Below are positions 38,072-48,500 of a stretch of 64,000 bases of DNA, in pieces. Every line of letters begins with the position of its first letter. The first letter of the stretch is position 1. The notes beneath the pieces are model-generated. The model had not been told where the DNA came from and searched no databases. It was given only the letters and a program-made list of their open reading frames with translations. The stretch is from Fomes fomentarius (lineage: Eukaryota > Basidiomycota > Agaricomycetes > Polyporales > Polyporaceae), in contig JABYQN010000001.1 of the NCBI GenBank assembly GCA_022606135.1, positions 1,302,001 through 1,366,000 of the forward strand, read 5' to 3'. Both the position numbers and the translations under genes were made by a program.

Positions 38072-40192
38072 TCACGACAGCAGTGACTTCCTGCGGTCAT
38101 CGAACGCCTTTGCGCGCTGCCACATCTCTACGCTCAAGGTCGGTTCGTGATAGGAGATAGCATACAACCTTACAACACATCAGTCACGCCATACGTTGCA
38201 GCAGCTCGGTACTCACTTCGAGACCGTCATCCAACGAATGAGGTCGTCCGCCGTCACGCTCCTATCGTTCTGTCTTTGACTGACAAACTGTGCCTGGATA
38301 TGCTGTGAACAGACCGGCTTTTAGTTACCCTATCACTTTGAAACAATGGCGAGAGCTTGGAACGTACCTCTGACGTTGCATCAGGAACTTGCACTTTCCC
38401 GCACCGAGAGCCCACTACCAGATCCCTGAACGCTGCCATCTTGTCGGGACTGGGTACATTGACTTGGTCCGCAGGCTTGTACAAGGCCGCAACACTTGTA
38501 GGACCCCTGGGAGCCCGGAGAGGAATGTTCAATTCGGTCTTGAAAAATGCACTCTTGCGCCCCTCGGCGAGAATTATGCAGCTGATGTCCGTCGAGAACG
38601 AGAACTGGCTGTACGGGAACACATATGCAAGGGTCTGTGCATCCATGACTTCTTGGAGTGCTCGAATGTTCGTCACACCTGGTCAATGTTGACCCCAACG
38701 TTCGCTCTTCCAAACACTAGACGAACGCACCTCGTTCCAGGAGCTGTCCCTCCCGGACACCACCTTCCGACACGAGAAGAACTGTGCCTTGCGGAAGCTG
38801 CAGAACGCCTGCGTGAAGATCTTCATCCTTGCTCTCAGGCGTATATCTCGACTTGTTCAAGCTCTCGAGCGAGAGTGTGAGGGTGTGTGTCAATGGGAGG
38901 AGCAGGGCGAGTATCGTAGACAATGCCGGTTCGAGTGCGACGGGAGACCCTGATGATGGTACCGGGGGTGGGGGAGGAAACTGTGAGACCACCAGCGGGG
39001 CTGGAAAGAGAGGCGGATGGCGAGATTGTCTGAGGATTAAGGGGCATGCGTTGTAGCGAGGTATCGCGGATGAATAAGACTTGACACTCACACACGAGAG
39101 ATGGACGACAACAAGATCCACTCTGCAGCTTGTCGATCTCCACCCAAGGCTTCCTCTGCTATCCATTCGATGAGCTCGGCTCGCAATTGGGCACTATCCG
39201 GTGCTGAGGCTTCGTCAGAGACACCAACAATATGGTCTTTCCGAGCTTGTCGGACGACGCGAGGGAACGGCCGGGATATGACACTGGGAGCGTGGAACTT
39301 CGTGAAGAGGACATGAAGGGTAGGAACATCGGAAGAGGAGTCTTGGATGGGATCCAAGTCGCATCTATATGATACAGCGCCTGAGCGAACCACAACGGGG
39401 TAAGAATAGGGACTTGACTCACGGTTCAGTCGACAGGATGCCGACAAATGTCACGATATCCGTTGATTTGAAGGCCTCAGAACCATCCATGCCATACAAC
39501 TAGTTCCAGTGAGCATCTGCGCATACGGATGTCGGAAGAGATGTACCTTAACCTGAAGACCGATGTGCTGGGAATTTGCATGGGGATACTTGTGTGCTCG
39601 ATGTCTGGTCGACGGCTCATGAAATACCGCGGAGTCACCCACTTGACCTGAGGCCGCATCTCAATAGTTGTGATAGCTATGCTGTCATGATACATACCTG
39701 AGCTATGGCCATCAAGCTCCTCGCCACACCACTCAGACTCTGCGGGAACACTGGTAGCCCACAAGACGTGGCACTCACGAAGATTGGAATAATCCACATC
39801 TCCTGAGCTCGAGCTACTTCCCCCTTCAGTCTCGTATAGTCCCCAGCCCCCACAGCTTCCGTCGTTGTGCTTCGAAAGGTACATCTCGGTTGAGAGAGAT
39901 GTGTCTTGAACCATGGCACGGAACCGGACCAGCGCATGGTCTCGGTGGGATACCGGAGGCCGTTGGACATTCAGAGCAGGAATCTATAGTGTCACTGCAT
40001 CAACTTGCATATAATTGTCGCATGACCATAGAGAACACGTACTCTCTTGAACGCCGCGGGTGTCTCAAAGAGTTTGGAGAAATGCTCGGCCACAAAGCGA
40101 GGGAAGTCTTCTGATGCTACATGAGTGCGATGAAGTTCACGCACGACAGCACTGGGATCCTCAACAGCTTGTACGCGATAGTCAGCAGTCAT
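38072..40192 (-). CDS. mini-chromosome maintenance complex-binding protein (MCMBP/ETG1)
   Basis: Binds MCM3-7 and promotes MCM handling during replication and sister-chromatid cohesion. ATG 40192 begins MTADYRVQAVEDPSAVVREL; a longer frame to 40252 starts with TTG. Segments: FVAEHFSKLFETPAAFKR, IPALNVQRPP and LVRFRAMVQDTSLSTEMYLS (matching human VKFRCMIQDMFDPEFYMGV), CHVLWATSVPAESEWCGEE, LHVLFTKFHAPSVISRPF, AEWILLSSISRV, then VFPYSQFSFSTDISCIILAE, VTADDLIRWMTVSK and the end AISYHEPTLSVEMWQRAKAF. About nine exons, roughly 600 residues. The central region (38700-39100) is Pro/Ser-rich and less certain. An ACGCGT box lies about 50 bases upstream. The gene is absent from budding yeast. Confidence 0.9.
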
Positions 40193-40310
40193 CGTGATGG
40201 TTGATGGTCGACGGTCAAGAGTCTGCGAGCCTGAGAGAGCTGACGCGTCCAAGACTTAATGTTGGACGCGACCTGTCACAATCACGTCTCGCGCCCGTCA
40301 CAATCACAAT
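40193..40310 (-). promoter_or_regulatory. MCMBP promoter with ACGCGT box and 11-base direct repeat
   Basis: ACGCGT (40243-40248) lies 51 bases upstream of the MCMBP start, with a related GGACGCGAC at 40264-40272. gtcacaatcac occurs at 40275-40285 and again at 40297-40307, start-to-start spacing 22 bases, separated by gtctcgcgccc. ACGCGT is the MBF box of G1/S genes in other fungi, which suits a replication gene. That link is inference. The rest of the gap to the laccase stop (40311-40546) shows nothing. Confidence 0.55.
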
Positions 40311-40546
40311 ATGAAACTAGTACTAGTCTACTGCTATTGCAACTGAGCAGGGGGCGACGATGGTATGCACATGAAAGTCCGTATGAGTCGTTACATGATA
40401 GGATAGCGAAATTATGAAGACGGTGTGGTATAATGATCGTCGGTGTATATCATAATGATAACCTGTACGATGAGAATCGAAGTCAGGCAAATATGTCCAT
40501 GTAATCAGAAAGCAAACCAAACAACAATTGAATGATTATAATCAGC

Positions 40547-42613
40547 TCAAAGATCCGCCTCAGGGAGCGCGTCATAGGTGGGACAAAGGTCCGACCATGC
40601 TTCTACAGAATCGATTCGAGAGAGTAAGAATCGATGTCCTTCCTTCCAAGATCAAGGTACTTACGGGGAACAGGATTGACCGCCTTGACATTTTGAACGT
40701 CCTCAGCCATTACGACAGCAAACCCAGACTCAAGATGGGCGTCGATATGACAGTGCAGGAACCAAGGACCAGGGTTATCGGTCTGAAGACGAAGACGTAA
40801 GATGGCTATTGAATATTGAATATTGTGGTCGGCCACTGGTGAACTCACCCTGAACCGAATCGTCACGTTGTCGAGGTCGAGTGCGTTACCGGTGTTGACT
40901 ACGTCTCGCCAAATCGGATTCTCGTAATTATATTGTGCGCTACCGGCACTTCGCACGACAGCAAACGTATGCTGGTTCCGAAGGAGTTAATCGACTCGGC
41001 AAATCCGGGACTCAAATTAGCAACTCACCCCATGCAAATGGAATGGGTGCGGGGCACCGGGTGTGTTAGCTGAAGCCGGAAAAGAGAGCTCTATATTCGC
41101 GTTGGAGGGGAGGACATAAACGTCACCGGACGGCAGAAGGTCCGATGCCGCTTGTGCGCCACTCATGATTTGCAATAGAACGGGAACACTAGGAGGAGCG
41201 AAGGTAGCGCCATTGATGAAGAAGTTGCTGCCATTCTAGTGGGTCTGGATGAGTACAGGCACGTCGTTCCCGCGAACAACGACTCCTCACGAAGCTAAAG
41301 GCGAGGTTGATTGCCTTGTCAACGCCGCCTACCACAGTGTCACCAGGCTACATAGAGTCAGATATGGCGTGCTATCATGCATAGACGACGGTTTGGTGCG
41401 TACCACTGGCATGGAATTCAAAGGTCGCAAGCTTGTCTCCTTCAGAGGCCTTGTCAGCAAACTGGTGGTCGTGGGTTCGATGGGCGCGGCGCCATCATAT
41501 CTGAGGATGGCAGAGTTGATCCCACCCGCGAACCCAGTCGTGCCAAGGTTGGGGTTTGCGCGGACCCAGTAGTTGTCGATAGTGTGGTTCGCCTCGAGGA
41601 CGAAGGAATACCGCTGGCCGGCAAAGATCTGAATGGAATCCACGACCAGTGGTTGGGTGTTCACAGCGTCCGCCTCCACGACGGTCATTTCATGCCCGTC
41701 GATGCTGAAGAGATAGTTTGGATCGCAGGATAGCGAGACTAGTCGGAAACGATACCGCTTGCCCTGAGTCACGGAGATGACACTGAGTTCACCATTGGGT
41801 GTCTTGAAGCCACGACCTTTCCCATTGATGAGCGTGGCATCTCCCCCGAAGCTGAATACATTGATCAGTACGCGTTGTCTGGACCTATGCGAACATGGGA
41901 CTCACGGACGTGGGATTTTCGTCGACAGATGGTACCAGTCCGCAAGCGTGATCACAGTGTCATCTGTAACAATCAGGTCAGAACGGAAACATGCATGGCC
42001 ATGATCCTCGTTTACCGTTGTCGACGTCATACAGACTTGCGTGAGGATCATTAGGATCATAGACGACAATGGGACCACGCAATCCATCACAGTATTGAGT
42101 TGATAGATGGCTGTGGTACCAGAACGTGCCTATGTTGATGAAACATGAGTCTTGCGGCCATTGTCACGGACGCCTCATCTTACCAGCCTGGTCTGGGACT
42201 TGGAAGTCGTACAGGAATGAGTGTCCCGTAGCGATCGGACATTGATTGACAGCTGCAGCCCCATCTGCCCAGTTGGTTCCTTTCTGGAAGAAGCCATGCC
42301 AGTGCTGCGAGGTCGTTCCATGTCAGTCGCGTTCACCGGCTCCACATCAGTGAGCACTCACGATGCTAGTCGACTTGAGCATCGTGTGATTGGTGAGCTG
42401 GTTGATCACGTTTATCTGGAAGCGGTCGCCCGTCTTGCCCGTGATCAGAGGTCCAGGAAAGGTCCCACCAGCGAGGACAGCAGCTCGCTCGAGCCCATCT
42501 GGTGAAATATTCGCGTTTGCGACGACCAGGTCCGTGACAGGGCCGATCGCAGCAAAACTACGCAACACAAAGGACAAAACGACGAAGCAATAGGAAAGTT
42601 TCTGTCCCGCCAT
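40547..42613 (-). CDS. laccase (secreted multicopper oxidase)
   Basis: Oxidises phenols with reduction of O2 to water; used in lignin modification, pigmentation or detoxification. The start [20 protein letters not shown] is a signal peptide. Copper motifs in order: [58 protein letters not shown], and [20 protein letters not shown], so all ten His and the Cys are present. The residue ten after the Cys is Phe, as in high-redox laccases. The position often Trp or Phe in HCHID(W/F)HL is Ala here. The C-terminus is [20 protein letters not shown] with the stop at 40547-40549. About nine exons and 520 residues, a normal length. TATAAA lies 137 bases upstream. No second laccase is in the window. Confidence 0.96.
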
Positions 42614-44132
42614 CGTGTGGTCCGGTAGGTAGCCCACGACCGACAGCAACTAAGAAGAGAGAAAGATGAAGAGAGAAAGAAAAGAAAAGAAAAGAGGAGT
42701 ATCGGGCAGGCCTGAGTGCTGTGATCCGTCTTCATACTCAAGCTAGCCCTTTATACCTACGGATGCAGGGAACAAGTCACCGTAGGTACAGTCGTGCCGG
42801 AATGGAGGATCACAGAACCGATTGCACGCGCGGTCACGCCGACAGACTCGGAACGCCGCCTCTCATCCATTCAACCTTGCCGTCGCGAATTGAGCTTGCC
42901 AGCCTCGACGAGTCGAGAGTACACAGTCCATGCCACACGGGTCCGATTCGATTGATGCATGTACCTCGGCAAGCACAGCCTCGCCGCCTACCGCTTCCAC
43001 TACTTGAAGTTTCCGTGCGCGCACTGCGCCATTTTAGTGACGCTTGCGCTCGACGACGCTGCACGCAGGGTCCTCCGTGACGTGAATGAGGCATCGCGTA
43101 AGTTCTCGCTCTGCTTTTAAAGGCCCTCTGCGCTGAGCGTGACGACGGGGTACAACCCAAGTTCTGGGAACCATGGTGCATGCTCGTCGCGCGCCGCGCG
43201 CACATCGAACGCAGCACACCCCGCACTGTATCGCGCTAGACCCGCCCAAGTCGGCCTTGGTCCGCGAGCCGACCGGGAACGCTCAAGGTTTCAAGTACTC
43301 ACGAGTCGAGATCATCGCGTAGGACGCGTGGTAGTACGGGGTGTGAATTGTGACGTTCGCGGCCAGAGGGCGCACGGGCTGGGTACTCGATAGGTGACGC
43401 ACATTTGTGAAGCGACATCCGAGAGTCTAGAAGACGGGGTTAGAAGTTGAACGGGAGCAAAAGCGAGGTCGCATCACTTGCGCACATAGGTAGTAGTACT
43501 CCGACTCTTTGTAAAATGAACACCCTTCAGTATCGCTGCACTGATGCGATACGTACACTTTAACACACCCTTCGACGTGACATACCTTGAGACGCGTGTA
43601 GCCTTTCGAAGCAGGCGCAGCTTGTTGCGCCGATTGTCTTGTATGTGAAATCAGTAATGAACGCCGTGATGCTGTCAGGTATACAGAGACTTCCGCGTTT
43701 CACGTATGACTCCTGAGTCGCACGAGGGCAAAGATCTCCGTCCAAGCAATAATCCGAGACCATGTCAGAGTTCGTTCAGCGGTTTTGTCTGGATCGTAAA
43801 GTATAGATAGGACCAAGGTCTGAGAAGAACGTACGATGATCCTCGAAGACTCACACGCGATCTATATAGACAAATATGGGTCAACAACCTCCGAGTCCAC
43901 GCCTGCCATCGCGTTCAGTATAGCGCGGCATTTCGCGCTTGCCGTGTGGTTGGACGTTCCGTTATACTATATCAACGCTGTATATGAGCTTATCAGAGGC
44001 ATGTATCCGTGTGTAGCTACACACGCCGCGAATATCTAGTATATGTACACGAGGGACGTCGACACTGGAGAGTCCACTAAAGAGCACACCACAAGAGACC
44101 ACATGCAACATCTACGAAGCACTGGCAGCCAT
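42614..44132. other. laccase upstream region, no gene seen
   Basis: About 1.5 kb. It contains the laccase TATA box (42750-42755) and a TGCGCGC at 43016-43022 that fits the metal-response consensus TGCRCNC, though one match in GC-rich DNA is weak. Short frames on both strands (for example 43560-43763, -) have no recognised domain and are broken by stops. It may hold a long regulated promoter. Confidence 0.45.
42750..42755 (-). promoter_or_regulatory. TATA box of the laccase
   Basis: TATAAA in the minus-strand context GGTATAAAGGGCTAGC, 137 bases upstream of ATG 42613. Regulated fungal laccase genes commonly have a TATA box at such a distance. Confidence 0.6.
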
Positions 44133-45358
44133 CTACTTCCCCGACTTGTCAAAATCAACAAACGACTTCTCTAACTTCTCCCGAGGATCCTGCTTCAACC
44201 ATGCTTCACCCAGATCGAACATGTCGCGGTCCGGGAATACCTCGAGGATCTCACAACGGATCCCCTCCGTCTCCAGCACATAGGTCCTCCGAAGCTCTCG
44301 CATGCCGTTGACTACCCGGGTGCCCATGTCGATGAGGGCGAACCGAGGGTATATGCGAAGGTGTCTGAAGATTTGCCCCAGTGCAAACTTCTCCTCTAAG
44401 AGAAGTCGTTCGCACTCGGGGGATGTGACAGTCACCGAGGATGTAGCCACACAGATAACCTTGGACTCGCACTTCAGATGCACCTGACGCTCCTGGTGTA
44501 TAGGATTGTCGAGGGATGCCGCGGCACCGCGAGGACCGGTCTTGGTGTAGATGCACTCGATGTTGATAGTGCGTGCGAACAACGCGCTGCAAGGAACGAA
44601 AGTCAGAGCCTGACCACAAGTCCGAATGCTACATGCGCATTACCTCAGTTGACGTTGCAGGTCCCCTTGAGCGACTAGTATGATTCTCTCGAGCCCTGAA
44701 ACGTCACTGGGGCATTGAATCTATTGACCTCTGTGAGTTATCATCCGTATCCTTGAAGGAAAGTTTACGTACCTCTACAGTTGTCGAGGCACCCGTGTAG
44801 GTGTCCCGAGTGAGCTTTACTTCTTCGGATAGTCCGCCCATTCCGCAAATACACTCAAGCACAAGCAGCTACGGTTATGATAGTGGGTAATCCAGGCACC
44901 GTTATGGGTAGTCACACCGCGCAGCTCACCTCGGCAGTTCAGTTGTTGTGCAACGAGGACTCCAAACGCTGTTGACAACGGAGAGCGCGAAGGGGACAAG
45001 CTCGGAGGAGAGTGGGAGTGGGAGCTGAAGTTCATATACTCTTGCTCTTGATGCGGACTTTTTCATGCGTGTCAATTGAGAAACAGGGTACGCGTTGAAA
45101 TGACACACAGTCAAGAACCCGTGCTCACCCATCCCACGGACGAATAGAGGGATACCGTTATTGCGTGTGTGCATGGTACCAGAGAGGCGGAACGGCGCGC
45201 CCTGCTGTACCCAGATAACACTCGCATAGAGCGGGATCTCATGCTGTCAAGTCAGTGAAAACGTCCGCACAATACACGTTTACATCACAGATATCGAGAG
45301 AGATGCGTCGTATGGACGGCTGGTCTTCGAAATAAGAAGGACCTGATAGTGCATACAT
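44133..45358 (-). CDS. uncharacterised protein, C-terminal half possibly chorismate-lyase-like
   Basis: The ATG at 45358 begins MYALSGPSYFEDQPSIRRIS. It splices after SLDICD to HEIPLYASVIWVQQGAPFRL and GIPLFVRGMGEHGFLT. The C-terminal part reads GLERIILVAQGDLQRQLS, ALFARTINIECIYTKTG, FALGQIFRHLRIYPRF, and ends SFVDFDKSGK at 44133. This pattern loosely resembles the UbiC/chorismate-lyase (UTRA-like) fold; that is a weak guess. The middle (44817-45060) can be spliced in more than one way. One route gives STAFGVLVAQQLNCRG followed by LLVLECICGMGGLSEEVKL. Another ends at ADYPKK (44817) and would leave a separate downstream gene starting MGGLSEEVKL at 44841. Expected length of the one-gene model is about 340-360 residues. 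It shares a 235-base divergent promoter with NOT1. Confidence 0.5.
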
Positions 45359-45593
45359 ATGGTACTGCAATGCACCCTGTATGATCAATCCTACTTGGGT
45401 CACGGTGAGTTGCCACCGCACTTGAAGCGGAGCTTGAACATGCGCGACGCGTGCTCAGACATTCGGTGTTCTGTCAGTGTAACGGATCTCTGCTCGCTGC
45501 TCAAGGCGACCTCGGTCTGTCTTGTTCCAGATTTCTTCCTCTTCTCCACGCAAATCTTCCAAAACGGCTTCTGGCGGCCACGGCGGTCGACGC

Positions 45594-48500
45594 ATGACGG
45601 AGGCCTCAACGAGGGCTCGCACCCCAGCCATGGACGGTACCGCCAGCCCCAACATCCACACCATCGTCAAAGCGCAGATCGTCTTCCTTCTCTCGACTTT
45701 AACGGAGGACAATTTTGAGAGGAATCAGGTGGAAATACGCTCGGTGCGTGCAACTCAGTCGTGCCTAATCCCAACGTCGCGCTCATTTCGTCTCATTTGT
45801 ATATTTCACGCATGTCCAGTTGTCTGAGCAGCATGGCATCGACACGTACCTCCACTTCATCCGCCGCCTCATTGTTCACTCTCATAGCAGACTCACATCT
45901 ACCGCATCTCCCGCCGCGTTCGACCCATCTTCCGCCCTGACATTTCGTTTGTTGGTCCAAGAGACGCAACGTCTCGCACGCGATCCCTTCCTCGCAGACC
46001 GGTTTCGAGATGGCATCGATCGGGGCGAAGGGGACGTCTTCCGTAACTTCGACTTCGTCAAATTTGCCGACCGTATTGGTCTACGCCCTCTAGAGCGGCT
46101 CATCTTGGCGTCCTCCATTATTGCCGCTCCTACCAGACGCGAACTTGCGGCCCAAGCAGCAACAGTAATCCGGCTGGATTTTGAGAATGCCGCCTTAGCC
46201 CTTTGTCAACACCCGTCGTTTGACCATGCCGATCTCAATCCGAACCAAGTTGCGAAATTGCTATCCAACCTGCTCGCCGAGGCTCCGTCTGACGCGCCGT
46301 GCTTGGATGCTACCCAGCGACAGGCCCTCATTGCTGCGGCGCAAGCCAAATATGGCTCCGAGATTGTGTCTCCCATTCTGCAGCGCATATTGCCAAACTT
46401 GAGGTATGTTTTGCCATTGGGTACCGACAACGCTTACCAATCAAGACTGCCCATTATGTAGTCTTCCTCCTGGGACGTCTCTCGTGCAAGCATTAGTTCA
46501 GTTGGGACCGGACATCACAAGCGATGCAGATGTCGTCCGTGCTCTTCTGACAAGATTTGGCGTCACGGAAAGCAAACCTCCCGCAGACACTCAGGTGGTT
46601 GATCTTGTCACCGCGCTTGCACGCATGGCTTCTGAGGGCACATTGCTACCTGATGTTGGTGCAGTCGTTAGGGCGTTGAGCAGCTTCGTGAGTCTATATA
46701 CAAAGGCAACCGATATACAGCGCTGATCTAACTCTCCACAATACAGGATACGACATTGAACTGGGCGGCAGCTATCAAGGCGTTCGATCTGCCAGACCGG
46801 CAAGGTGTTGATACAGCGACTTTGAAGTTGCTGATAGCCATCCTCATGAACTCGCCCCGCGACGACCAGCCTCATGCCGTCACCGGCTTCTGGCAACTCT
46901 GGAACAACACGCTGTACCAATTGCGTCTGCTGGATGCCCTCCTTTCGCTCCCTGCCGACACATTCAACTTTGTCAACCTTCCGGGCCGGAAAATCGTCAC
47001 CGTGGAGGATGTCGCGGGTGCAAGTCCCACAATCAAGTCGCTTGCGGCTAACGTGCAGGGACACACCTGGAATTCGTTGGATTTGTTCGAGGTTCTGGTA
47101 CAAGCAGCCGACTCGCAGAACCCTGAGGTGATCAACTTCGTGGGAGAGATGCTTGACAAGGCCGTGAAGATCAGCGCGGAGCTCGTTCATATGGGGCTGT
47201 TGCAAGTGCCGGTGAGACTCGTGTTTATCTCTAGTAATGCGCCGCTCATGAAGTCTCAGCAATCACCATGGAATGAGATCCGACTGGAGTACACTCAGAG
47301 ACTCCTGGCCATGTTCCTCGCCGGGCACCCAAACCATCAGCTGGTTTTCATGCGCATCTGGCAGATTGAGCCTGCGTATCTGACGGATGCTTTCCGGGAC
47401 TTCTATGACGAGAGCAACCTCAACATCACGAGAATTCTGGACGTTGCTCAGGATCTGAAGGTGTGTACGCATGCTGTCAGCGATGGGTGTACCAACTGAC
47501 ATTGTCTAGATCTTGGACGCTCTGCTTGAAGTTCGACCGTTCAAATTTGCGCTTGATGTCGCCGCTTTGGCTTCGCGTCGCGAATACCTCAACCTCGACA
47601 AGTGGCTTGCGGACAATGTCACAACGCACGGAGCGGACTTCTTACATGCTGTCATCGCCTTCTTGGAGCTCAAGATGGACAGCGAGAAGACGGTTCGAGT
47701 GTCGGATCCTCCCGTCGAGCCTCGCACTATGCAACTCTCTCCGCAAACCATCGCTATCTTCTTGCGCGTTCTCCGGAACAGGTACGGAAGTCCTGCCTGA
47801 TACTGACGCGTTGACTGACAATGCTTTCGAACAGTTCTAGCATCATGCACGAGAGCGACGTCGACTACTGTCTCGAAGTCCGCAATGCCTGTCTGCAAAT
47901 ACATCCTCGCCTGATGAACTTGGTGCCCGGCTCGGAGGTGGAGCCGGGATTCACGGTCGTCAGCTACTCTGCCGAAATCGAGACGGAGGTCGATGGCATC
48001 TACAAGCAGATGTACGACGAGCAGATTACCATCGACGACGTTATCAAGCTCCTCCAGCGCAACAAAGCCTCCACTAACCCTCGTGATCACGAGATCTTCT
48101 CGTGTATGCTGCATTTCCTCTTCGACGAGTACAAGTTTTTCCAATCGTACTATCCTCCCCGAGAGCTCGCCATGACCGGCTACTTGTTCGGCTCACTGAT
48201 CCAGTATCAGCTAGTCGACTTCATCCCGCTCGGCATTGCCATTCGCTACGTGCTTGACGCCCTCAACTGTCCGCCGGAGACGAATCTGTTCAAGTTCGGT
48301 ATTCAGGCTTTGTCTAGGTTCGAGTCTCGGTTGTCCGAGTGGCAGCCGCTATGCCAAGCGTTACTCAAGATCCCTCACCTTCTTGAGCAACGTCCGGATC
48401 TGGCTATCAGCATCCAGCGGGCTCTGGCGAACGGAGACGGCGCGAGTAATTCTGTTGATCTACGGACTCTTGCGTCCGGTTCGGTCTCCGAGCCGCCTCC

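Noticed and set aside
33045..42613. Secondary-metabolite cluster around the acyltransferase and laccase
   Set aside because: No polyketide, peptide or terpene synthase, P450 or pathway regulator; the intervening genes are housekeeping (phosphomutase, MCMBP).
43000..43060. Metal-response element upstream of the laccase
   Set aside because: A single TGCGCGC in a palindromic GC-rich stretch is too weak to call as a feature.
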